Source: an uncultured Micavibrio sp. (GTDB taxonomy: Bacteria > Pseudomonadota > Alphaproteobacteria > Micavibrionales > UBA1664). From it: a stretch of 5,737 nt of DNA. The position numbers and the translations under genes were made by a program. Below the pieces are notes generated by a model that had not been told where the DNA came from, did not search any database, and saw only the letters and a list, made by a program, of their open reading frames with translations. This document shows, piece after piece, positions 1 through 5,737 of the stretch (the stretch's first letter is position 1; each line of letters opens with the position of its first letter). The stretch lies in assembly GCA_913057885.1 (NCBI GenBank), contig CAJXOI010000062.1, forward strand, positions 1 through 5,737, in the 5' to 3' direction.

Positions 1-1
1 A

Positions 2-331
2 CATGCTCAATCTCAGAAGCAAAACAAAACAATCATTTTGGATGGATACCGGTTTTACGTTGAGGAGGCGCGGCTGGTTCATAACGATGGAGCAGATGTT
101 AAGCTGACGGATGGCGATCTTACTATTCTCTCGACCCTGGCACAAAAACTAAATATCCCTGTAAAGCGCGAAATGTTAGCTACTCAGATGGATCTTAACA
201 GCAACGATCGTGCGGTCGATGTCGCAGTTACACGATTACGTAAGAAGATTGAAAAGGATCCTTCAAATCCGAATATCATCACCACTTTAAGAGGTAAGGG
301 GTATATGATGAAGGGGCGTTATGATGATTAA
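2..331 (+). CDS. OmpR-family response regulator, C-terminal DNA-binding part (5' truncated)
   Basis: This is the C-terminal 109 residues of a cytoplasmic transcription factor; the frame is open to the left edge, so the phospho-receiver domain lies outside the window. A TTG at 38 could be read as a start but is internal. The visible part is a complete OmpR/PhoB winged helix. It runs from the first beta strands (LDGYRFYVEEARLVHN), through 'LTDGDLTILSTLA' and the basic recognition-helix region 'DRAVDVAVTRLRKKIEKDP', to the terminal hairpin 'IITTLRGKGYMM'. These match the spacing in E. coli OmpR (RSIDVQISRLRR..EEDP...TVWGLGY). By family, phosphorylation by the partner kinase promotes dimer binding to promoter DNA. 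The stop codon overlaps the following kinase gene by 11 bases, so the pair is almost certainly co-translated. OmpR-family membership is secure; orthology to ompR itself is likely from the EnvZ-like neighbour but cannot be proven from half a protein. Confidence 0.93.
   Translation, partial: HAQSQKQNKTIILDGYRFYVEEARLVHNDGADVKLTDGDLTILSTLAQKLNIPVKREMLATQMDLNSNDRAVDVAVTRLRKKIEKDPSNPNIITTLRGKGYMMKGRYDD
312..316 (+). promoter_or_regulatory. Ribosome binding site of the EnvZ-like kinase
   Basis: AGGGG lies inside the end of the response regulator gene. It is 4 bases before the ATG at 321 and 7 bases before a second in-frame ATG at 324. The spacing favours the second ATG slightly, so the kinase may begin one residue later than annotated. 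Its position inside the upstream gene supports translational coupling. Confidence 0.5.
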
Positions 332-1667
332 GGATTATTTGCCAACCTCTCTTTTTGGTCGCACATTTTTGATCGTCATGTTGCCGGTTTTACTGCTACA
401 AGTGGCCGTTTCGATTGTATTTCTGGATCGGCATTGGTCAAAGATGACGGAAAGGCTGGCCTTTGCTGTTTCAGGTGAATTGGTGGCAATCATTAATCAG
501 ATTGAAAATAGAAACTATAATGCCGAGAGTATCCGCAATATTCAGCAAGAAGCGGCACAATCGCTTAGTTTAGACGTAGAGTATCAAGAAGGTAAAATTC
601 TCCCTGAGGGCAAAAATAAGAAGTATCAGTCTCTCTTACTGAATCCTTTTGATACTATGGAGAGGGATCTGCACCGTCAATTACACCAAAAGTTGGACGA
701 TGAATTCCACATTATCAATATTCCTGAAGAAAAAAGGGTGACCGTCCATATTCAAATGGATCGCGGTCTTTTGATAGTGAATATCCCCGAGGGACGGTTA
801 TTCAGCTCATCCAGTTATATTTTCCTCTTATGGATGGTGGGCTTGTCACTGTTTTTATTTGCGATCGCCATGGTTTTTTTGCGCAATCAAATTCGCCCTA
901 TTTATCGCTTGGGGATAATTGCCGAGCGTTTGGGACGTGGTATTCCTGTTGGGAAAATCAAACCATCCGGAGCAAGGGAAGTGAGGCAGGCTGCGGAAGC
1001 ATTTATCAATATGCAAGAGAGGATCAATCAATATGTTCAACAACGCACAACAATGTTGGCATCGGTATCTCATGATCTTCGCACACCATTAACGCGGATG
1101 AAACTGCAAATGGAAATGCTTGAAGAAACACCTGATACAAAGGCATTACGTGATGATATAAATGATATGGAGCGTATGATCGAAGGCTATTTGTCGTTTG
1201 CCAAGGGTGATGGTGGCGAGGAGATGCAACGCATTGATTTTTCTGATCTTCTTGAAAAATGCATAGCTGATGCGCGGCGTTTGGGTCTTGAGGTCGATGA
1301 CAAAAGGGCTGTTGATCATGCTATAAAAATTTGGGCCAAACCAATTGCACTATCGAGGGCCTTTCAAAATTTTATTTCAAATGCGGCACGATATGCTTCA
1401 AAAATGTCTATTGATATTCGTGACGTATCCTCGGAAAAACTTGAAATTATTATAGAAGATAATGGTCATGGAATTTCACAGGAACAGAGGGAGGCGGTTC
1501 TTAAACCTTTTATGCGGGGCGAAGCATCGCGAAATCAAAAGACGGGCGGAGTAGGCCTCGGCCTTACTATTGCGAATGATATTATTCTCTCTCATGGTGG
1601 TGATCTCACCTTGGATCAATCAGAGATGATGGGTGGCCTTAAAATTATTGTGCATCTTCCGCTTTAA
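321..1667 (+). CDS. EnvZ-like membrane sensor histidine kinase
   Basis: A 448-residue inner-membrane sensor kinase, almost the length of E. coli EnvZ (450). It should autophosphorylate on histidine and pass phosphate to the response regulator encoded just upstream, which it overlaps by 11 bases. Order of parts: short cytoplasmic N-terminus; membrane segment about 15-35; periplasmic region about 36-164; second membrane segment about 165-187; HAMP linker about 188-240 (starting 'RNQIRPIYRLG', with the conserved P and late E); HisKA with phospho-acceptor His251 in 'SHDLRTPLTRMKLQMEML'; HATPase with N box N350/N354, G1 box 'DNGHG' (380-384) and G2 box 'GVGLGL' (410-415). All catalytic motifs are intact. 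'DMERMIEGYLSFAKG' and 'GLGLTIANDIILSHGGDL' are typical of alphaproteobacterial EnvZ relatives. The stimulus is not visible; osmotic or envelope sensing is only an analogy with EnvZ. ATG 324 is an alternative start. Confidence 0.93.
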   Translation: MMIKDYLPTSLFGRTFLIVMLPVLLLQVAVSIVFLDRHWSKMTERLAFAVSGELVAIINQIENRNYNAESIRNIQQEAAQSLSLDVEYQEGKILPEGKNKKYQSLLLNPFDTMERDLHRQLHQKLDDEFHIINIPEEKRVTVHIQMDRGLLIVNIPEGRLFSSSSYIFLLWMVGLSLFLFAIAMVFLRNQIRPIYRLGIIAERLGRGIPVGKIKPSGAREVRQAAEAFINMQERINQYVQQRTTMLASVSHDLRTPLTRMKLQMEMLEETPDTKALRDDINDMERMIEGYLSFAKGDGGEEMQRIDFSDLLEKCIADARRLGLEVDDKRAVDHAIKIWAKPIALSRAFQNFISNAARYASKMSIDIRDVSSEKLEIIIEDNGHGISQEQREAVLKPFMRGEASRNQKTGGVGLGLTIANDIILSHGGDLTLDQSEMMGGLKIIVHLPL

Positions 1668-1683
1668 CTCTTAGGAGTTTTTT
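1666..1683 (+). terminator. Weak intrinsic terminator-like hairpin after the EnvZ-like gene
   Basis: AACTC (1666-1670) pairs with GAGTT (1675-1679) around a TTAG loop. It runs directly into six consecutive Ts (1678-1683), two of which are in the stem. The shape is that of a rho-independent terminator, and the position is right: it overlaps the kinase's TAA stop. The stem has only five pairs, three of them A-T, so termination may be partial and some transcription could continue into the downstream PAS kinase. Confidence 0.4.
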
Positions 1684-1729
1684 AACAGTTTTTCGTCATA
1701 ATGGCGTTTGGGAAGGGGATATTTCTCCC

Positions 1730-1735
1730 TATAAA
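1730..1735 (+). promoter_or_regulatory. Candidate -10 element of a leaderless promoter for the PAS kinase
   Basis: TATAAA, one mismatch from the TATAAT consensus, ends 5 bases before the ATG at 1741, so transcription would start on or next to the start codon. No Shine-Dalgarno sequence sits at a usable distance; the purine run GGAAGGGGA (1711-1719) is over 20 bases upstream. No good -35 is seen at normal spacing (TTTGGG at 1707-1712 is poor). In AT-rich DNA this motif can arise by chance. Confidence 0.25.
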
Positions 1736-1740
1736 AATAC

Positions 1741-4233
1741 ATGGTAGAGAGCGAAAATGCACGGCCCGCCATAACTTCTGAAAGGATTCCCCGAAAGGGT
1801 CAGTCCAAAGCAGGGCGTTGGCAATTGATGATGATATTTTGCAATGGTCTTATTCTGACTATTGTGGCCTTTGTGATGTTGGTTTTTTACACTGAATCTG
1901 CGCGTGAACGAGCTTTTCAAAGCAATATCGATTACATGAATAACAGCATCGAAGAAACAATCACGCAGACTGTAACCATTTTTGACTTGTTAAGCAGCTT
2001 GCCTGAAGATAATCAATCTGCCGTTGCCCTTAATGAAGGTTTAACAAAGAATATTCATGCTATTGATTTGGTAAGACTAGGCGATGATAATTCAGTTCTA
2101 AGCCGCCTTTACGGCCAAGACAGTAGTAGCCGTGAGGAAATTGCTAAAATCGTTTCTATCGCGAATGCAAGTTCAGAAAGCATTGGTTTTTATACTAGTG
2201 AAAGAGGATTTTACGCTTATAAAAAAGGATCAACTGGCGACATCAAAATTGGAAGACTGAGTCAAAATATTTTTCAGGGCATAAATAATGCTATCAAGAA
2301 TAGGGGTATTCACAGCTATAAGGTTTTTGATGCGGAATTTAGTCACGAGATCTATGACTACCAAAAACCACTAACTGGTAACAGAGCCTCAGCTAATGAT
2401 GTGGCCATACAGGATATAAGAAGTATTAATCTATTCGGTCATCCTTTCGAAGTCATGATCAATTTGACACAGGACTCTCCAGTTATTTTAGGAGAGAAGC
2501 TCCCGTTTATTGTTGTGATATTCGGTTTTATCATGACAATCATTGGAACCTTATTTGTTCGGAATAATCAAAAACAGGCCTATCAAATCAGTATGATGAA
2601 CAACATTCTGGAGGATAAGAATGTCACTTTGGAAAACAAAATTAAAGAGGCGCAGGAGCATGCGCGTGTTTTAAAAGAAAATGAAGCGGAATATCAGGCC
2701 GTTGTAAATTCAGTTCAGGATGTTTTGTTTGAAATAGATATGACGGGACGAATTACATTTTTAAACAAGGCATGGAAAAACATGACATCCCAAAAACCAA
2801 AGGATGCCTATGGCGAAGATTTCTTCAAATTTTTTCATGATGATTATCAGGATCAACTAAAAAGGGCATTTTTTGATTTTGAAAAAGCATTATTACATGA
2901 GGCTGTATCTGTCCCTGCCAAACTCGATTCAGGTTCTGGCGTTTACCGCAATGTGAATGTCGTCTTTTCAGTGATGCGAAACAGTATCAATAATATTCCG
3001 CATATTATTGGAACTATCAAAGATGTTGAAAAACAAATGCAGGCAGAAAAAGCGCTGGACGAGGTTGAAAAGCGGTATAGTAAAATTGTTGAAAATGCCG
3101 CAGGTGGTATTTATCAAATTGGCCCTGATGGGTCTTTAATGAGTGCTAACCCCTCTTTTGCGAGAATACTGGGGTATAATTCCCCTGATGAAATGCGGGT
3201 CGCGAAGTTTAATATCAACGATATATATTTAGATCATCGTGATCGCCAAAATTATGAAGCGGAATTGTTAAAACATAACACAATACGTCAGTTCGAGGTT
3301 CAGGTTAGACACAGATCTGGCCGCAAAATATGGATTAACGAAAACGCGCGGTTGATCCGTGATGATAACAATAATATTCAATATTACGAAGGCAGTATCG
3401 AAGACATTACCAAAAGGAAACAAGCGGAAATTGAGTTGATTGAGGCAAAAGTTGATTCTGATTTGGCATCACGCGCAAAATCTGAATTTTTGGCTAATAT
3501 GTCTCATGAATTGCGAACACCTCTTAATTCTGTCATTGGATTTTCGGAAATTATCAAAAGCGAGGCTTTGGGCGAGATACAACAAAAAGCCTATGTCGAT
3601 TATGCGCGAGATATTCATGATAGTGGAACACGTTTATTAGGCGTGATTAATGAAATTTTAGGGATCTCGAAAATCGAGGCAGGCGAGAGGCAGCTTAATG
3701 AAACTGTATTGGATCTTAGTAAGATAACGCAAACCTGTGTTGATTTATTATCGTCCAAGATAGAGTCGCATAAGGTTCATGTGACCAACCTCATAAAAAA
3801 AGAAATTCCAAATATCATAGGCGAGGAATTGGCCTTTAAACAGATTTTGATGAATTTGTTGTCGAACGCCGTTAAATTCACCCCCGAGGGCGGATCAATT
3901 GCAATTAACGCTGAGCTTGTAGAGGGAGATGTTATTTTATCTATCACAGATACGGGTATAGGTATTGATGAAGTTGATATCCCAAAAGCCATGTCACCGT
4001 TTGGTCAATTAGACAACTCGCTAACGCGGAGTAATTCTGGAACGGGATTGGGGTTAACACTGGTTAATTCACTTGTTCGTCTTCACCAGGGGCGTTTAGA
4101 GATGGTCAGTCAAAAAGGTATCGGAACCACGGTTATTATCACAATCCCCGAAAAACGCGTAGCTGTTAAAAAGGTAAAATCGGAAGAGAGAGATAAAAGC
4201 AATATCGCCAACCTAAATGACTATAAAAAATAA
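1741..4233 (+). CDS. Membrane-bound PAS-domain sensor histidine kinase (PleC/DivJ-like core), orphan
   Basis: An 830-residue sensor kinase. Order of parts: basic cytoplasmic N-terminus (RKGQSKAGR); membrane segment about 30-50; extracytoplasmic region of about 200 residues (51-254), not clearly recognised but ending 'INLFGHPFEVMINLTQ' in a way reminiscent of CHASE-type sensors; membrane segment about 255-273; coiled coil about 276-318; PAS domain about 318-432; second PAS domain about 444-560 closing with the PAC-like 'GSIEDITKRKQAE'; HisKA with His589 in 'ANMSHELRTPLNSVIGFSEI'; HATPase with N705/N709, G1 'DTGIG' (737-741), F box 'PFGQ' (753-756) and G2 'GTGLGL' (767-772). All catalytic motifs are present. 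'YVDYARDIHDSG' and 'EILGISKIEAG' place the core with alphaproteobacterial PleC/DivJ kinases. There is no receiver domain and no adjacent regulator, so the partner lies elsewhere. An in-frame TAA at 1732-1734 limits the start; ATG 1741 keeps the positive N-terminus, whereas ATG 1828 would begin inside the first membrane segment. The signal and physiological role are unknown. Confidence 0.92.
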   Translation: MVESENARPAITSERIPRKGQSKAGRWQLMMIFCNGLILTIVAFVMLVFYTESARERAFQSNIDYMNNSIEETITQTVTIFDLLSSLPEDNQSAVALNEGLTKNIHAIDLVRLGDDNSVLSRLYGQDSSSREEIAKIVSIANASSESIGFYTSERGFYAYKKGSTGDIKIGRLSQNIFQGINNAIKNRGIHSYKVFDAEFSHEIYDYQKPLTGNRASANDVAIQDIRSINLFGHPFEVMINLTQDSPVILGEKLPFIVVIFGFIMTIIGTLFVRNNQKQAYQISMMNNILEDKNVTLENKIKEAQEHARVLKENEAEYQAVVNSVQDVLFEIDMTGRITFLNKAWKNMTSQKPKDAYGEDFFKFFHDDYQDQLKRAFFDFEKALLHEAVSVPAKLDSGSGVYRNVNVVFSVMRNSINNIPHIIGTIKDVEKQMQAEKALDEVEKRYSKIVENAAGGIYQIGPDGSLMSANPSFARILGYNSPDEMRVAKFNINDIYLDHRDRQNYEAELLKHNTIRQFEVQVRHRSGRKIWINENARLIRDDNNNIQYYEGSIEDITKRKQAEIELIEAKVDSDLASRAKSEFLANMSHELRTPLNSVIGFSEIIKSEALGEIQQKAYVDYARDIHDSGTRLLGVINEILGISKIEAGERQLNETVLDLSKITQTCVDLLSSKIESHKVHVTNLIKKEIPNIIGEELAFKQILMNLLSNAVKFTPEGGSIAINAELVEGDVILSITDTGIGIDEVDIPKAMSPFGQLDNSLTRSNSGTGLGLTLVNSLVRLHQGRLEMVSQKGIGTTVIITIPEKRVAVKKVKSEERDKSNIANLNDYKK

Positions 4234-4234
4234 T

Positions 4235-4765
4235 CTAGTCAAATACACTCATCGCGATATCGTAGGAGAAACCTGCTCTTGCCAATTTTCCTAAATCACG
4301 GTGTCGGTCTTTTGGCGTTGCATAACCATGAGGGTTATACCGTCCAATCTTTTTCTTTTTTGCAAAATTAATAACAGCATCTTTATCATTGAAATCTTGG
4401 CTCAAAACTTCATCAATCAAATGTGACGGCACAGATTTTTGTGACATTTTGGATATGATCATCATTTTTGACAGGCCCCGTTTCCGAAGGCTCTCGAACA
4501 ACGCATTGGCATAAAGGGCATCATTCAAAAATCCGATTTTTTGGAAATAGGGCACGACCTCTGTTTTAAGATGATCAACCCATTTTTGTCGGTCTTGGTC
4601 AGGGTGATCTTTGCATGAGCGGTCAATTTTACGGGTCATAACCTTAACAAAATGATCTGAGGATGCCGGAAAGCGATTAAGGTAATATTCCCCAGCATTG
4701 CGTAAATAACGTTCCGATAATTTTTTCGCAACTTTCTTTTTGGTCTGGGTATCTTTGTTGGACAT
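4235..4765 (-). CDS. recX: Regulatory protein RecX
   Basis: A 176-residue protein of the RecX family, small cytoplasmic proteins that bind RecA filaments and modulate recombination and the SOS response. It has the all-helical character and size of the family. Signatures: 'EYYLNRFPASSDHF' (26-39), the alphaproteobacterial first repeat; 'GFLNDALYANALFESLRKRGLSK' region (78-100), matching the family's 'G.lDD.ryA......rrG.s'; 'KMSQKSVPSHLIDEVL' (106-121), matching 'L..KGv....i..al'; and a C-terminal 'GKLARAGFSYDIAMSVF' (159-175). The frame stays open back to an ATG at 4903, but that start would overlap the divergent amidohydrolase by about 105 bases and add hydrophobic, non-family sequence, so the ATG at 4765 was chosen. 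No Shine-Dalgarno sequence precedes it; instead a perfect TATAAT lies 6 bases upstream, suggesting leaderless translation. No recA is in view. The gene ends one base from the convergent PAS kinase. Confidence 0.85.
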   Translation of the reverse strand: MSNKDTQTKKKVAKKLSERYLRNAGEYYLNRFPASSDHFVKVMTRKIDRSCKDHPDQDRQKWVDHLKTEVVPYFQKIGFLNDALYANALFESLRKRGLSKMMIISKMSQKSVPSHLIDEVLSQDFNDKDAVINFAKKKKIGRYNPHGYATPKDRHRDLGKLARAGFSYDIAMSVFD

Positions 4766-4771
4766 GTTATT

Positions 4772-4779
4772 ATTATAAT
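4772..4779. promoter_or_regulatory. Symmetric -10 element, candidate bidirectional promoter for recX and the amidohydrolase
   Basis: The 8-base palindrome ATTATAAT gives a perfect TATAAT on the + strand (4774-4779) and on the - strand (4777-4772), within the 33-bp gap between two divergent genes. The + copy would start transcription near 4785-4787, just before the amidohydrolase ribosome binding site. The - copy would start at or beside the recX ATG. No good -35 hexamer is visible on either side at 16-18 bases, so strength is unknown. Confidence 0.45.
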
Positions 4780-4786
4780 TAATAGT

Positions 4787-4792
4787 AAAGGA
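4787..4792 (+). promoter_or_regulatory. Ribosome binding site of the amidohydrolase
   Basis: AAAGGA sits 6 bases before the ATG at 4799, normal Shine-Dalgarno spacing. It fixes that ATG as the start in preference to the internal ATG at residue 10. Confidence 0.65.
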
Positions 4793-4798
4793 AAGAAA

Positions 4799-5737
4799 AT
4801 GACCAAAAGAAACTCTATCGAAAATATGAAAGATGAAGTCGCCGGATGGCGACGAGAATTGCACCAAAACCCGGGCGTAAAACACGAGGAAGAATTTGCC
4901 CATAATTTCATCAAGGCGCGGCTGGATGAAATGGGCGTGCCTTATAAAACCGGTTATGGCGGATATGGAATCGTAGCAACGATTGAGGGGCAGGATGTAT
5001 CAAGCGGTAAAACAATTGGCCTGCGTGCCGATATGGACGCATTACCCTTAACGGAAGAGAGCGGGCAGCCATGGGCGTCTAAAATTGATGGGAAGATGCA
5101 TGCATGTGGCCATGATGGACATACGGCAATACTGTTGGGCGCGGCAAAATACCTGAATGAAACAAAAAATTTCAATGGCAAGGTTCATTTGATTTTTCAA
5201 CCTGCCGAAGAAGGATTTAAAGGTGCAAAAGCCATGATGAAAGATGGGCTTTTTGAGAAATACCCCTGTGATGAAGTTTACGGACTGCATAACTGGCCTT
5301 GGCTGGAGATTGGAAAAATGGCCGTTCGAGAAAAAGAATTTTTCGCAGCCTCAGACAGTTTGACAGTGGAAATTAGAGGCAAGGGCGGCCATGCGGCTTT
5401 CCCCCACAATACTGTTGATCCTCTAGTCATCGCAACGGATATCATTCAGGCTATCCAAACCATTGTTTCTCGCGAAATCGACCCCGCCGACACGGCAGTT
5501 ATCAGCATCACAAACCTCAACGTGGGAACAGGCGCTTTTAACATTATTGCCGACACCGCCAAATTTACGGGTACCATTCGTACGTTTAAAGAAGACACAC
5601 GTAAATTTATACAAAGCCGTATAAAAGATATCGTTTCCAGCATGGCAAGATCCCGCCGCGCAGACGTTTTGACCTGTGAAATCGAAGAAATTCTTTACCC
5701 TACCGTCAATCCCCCGGTTGCCACAGAACATGCCCTG
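4799..5737 (+). CDS. M20D-family amidohydrolase (hippurate hydrolase / N-acyl-amino acid amidohydrolase-like), 3' truncated
   Basis: The first 313 residues of a cytoplasmic metallo-amidohydrolase; the family is usually about 380-400 residues, so the C-terminal part is off the right edge. Members hydrolyse N-acyl or N-aroyl amino acids (hippurate, N-acetyl amino acids, auxin conjugates). Signatures: N-terminal 'WRRELHQNPGVKHEE' (17-31); 'LRADMDALPL' (75-84) with Asp78 and Asp80; metal-ligand motif 'HACGHDGHTA' (101-110) with Cys103 and His105, the Cys being characteristic of M20D; 'IFQPAEEG' (132-139) with Glu137/Glu138; 'GLHNWP' (162-167) with His164; and the dimerisation domain starting near 185 with 'GKGGHAAFP' (194-202). 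The last metal-binding histidine should lie beyond the window. No signal peptide is seen. All visible catalytic residues are intact. Substrate cannot be deduced, so no hipO-type symbol is given. It is divergent from recX, probably without functional connection. Confidence 0.92.
   Translation, partial: MTKRNSIENMKDEVAGWRRELHQNPGVKHEEEFAHNFIKARLDEMGVPYKTGYGGYGIVATIEGQDVSSGKTIGLRADMDALPLTEESGQPWASKIDGKMHACGHDGHTAILLGAAKYLNETKNFNGKVHLIFQPAEEGFKGAKAMMKDGLFEKYPCDEVYGLHNWPWLEIGKMAVREKEFFAASDSLTVEIRGKGGHAAFPHNTVDPLVIATDIIQAIQTIVSREIDPADTAVISITNLNVGTGAFNIIADTAKFTGTIRTFKEDTRKFIQSRIKDIVSSMARSRRADVLTCEIEEILYPTVNPPVATEHAL

Noticed and set aside
38..40. TTG as the start codon of a small 97-residue DNA-binding protein
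   Set aside because: The same frame is open to the window edge and the sequence is the C-terminal half of a normal OmpR-family regulator, so the start is outside the window.
1714..1730. AGGGG/TCCCT hairpin before the PAS kinase start as a terminator or RNA switch
   Set aside because: Five pairs including one G-U and no following T-tract; too weak to support a function.
1701..1740. ATG at 1701 as an upstream start for the PAS kinase
   Set aside because: It is not in frame with the kinase, and the kinase frame has a TAA at 1732-1734.
4218..4241. Inverted repeat TGACTA...TAGTCA at the convergent gene junction as a bidirectional terminator
   Set aside because: Only six pairs around a 12-base loop, and neither strand continues into a T-run; it is likely chance.
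4766..4903. N-terminal extension of recX (start at 4903)
   Set aside because: It would overlap the start and ribosome binding site of the well-supported amidohydrolase, and the added 46 residues are hydrophobic and unlike RecX.
5048..5731. Minus-strand open frames within the amidohydrolase region
   Set aside because: They lie opposite a strongly supported coding frame with intact family motifs and show no recognisable protein features of their own.

Overview
The window looks like ordinary chromosomal DNA from a fairly AT-rich alphaproteobacterium. That assignment is inferred from protein signatures, not from a marker gene. Three signatures support it: an EnvZ-like kinase with the alphaproteobacterial 'DMERMIEGYLSFAKG' helix, a PAS kinase whose catalytic core resembles the PleC/DivJ group, and a RecX of the alphaproteobacterial type ('NRFPASSDHF' near its N-terminus). 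I see no insertion sequence, phage gene, CRISPR array, tRNA or rRNA, and no stretch over 300 bases without a gene.

Layout. Positions 2-331 (+) hold the C-terminal DNA-binding part of an OmpR-family response regulator; its receiver domain lies off the left edge. Its last 11 bases overlap the start of an EnvZ-like sensor kinase (321-1667, +), so the two form a translationally coupled two-component pair. A weak terminator-like hairpin overlaps the kinase stop codon. A second, larger membrane-bound sensor kinase follows (1741-4233, +). It has an extracytoplasmic sensor region, two PAS domains and a HisKA/HATPase core, but no response regulator beside it. One base after its stop codon begins the 3' end of recX (4235-4765, -), so these two genes converge almost end to end. 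Divergent from recX, across only 33 bp, an M20D-family amidohydrolase (4799 to the right edge, +) begins; its C-terminal part lies outside the window.

How the genes relate. Only the response regulator and first kinase form an evident functional unit. By family they should sense an envelope signal and adjust transcription. The PAS kinase probably phosphorylates a regulator encoded elsewhere. RecX (modulator of RecA) and the amidohydrolase are linked to each other only by a shared short divergent promoter region. That region contains the palindrome ATTATAAT, which reads as a perfect -10 hexamer on both strands and is the most interesting regulatory detail here. I found no convincing previously undescribed multi-gene system.
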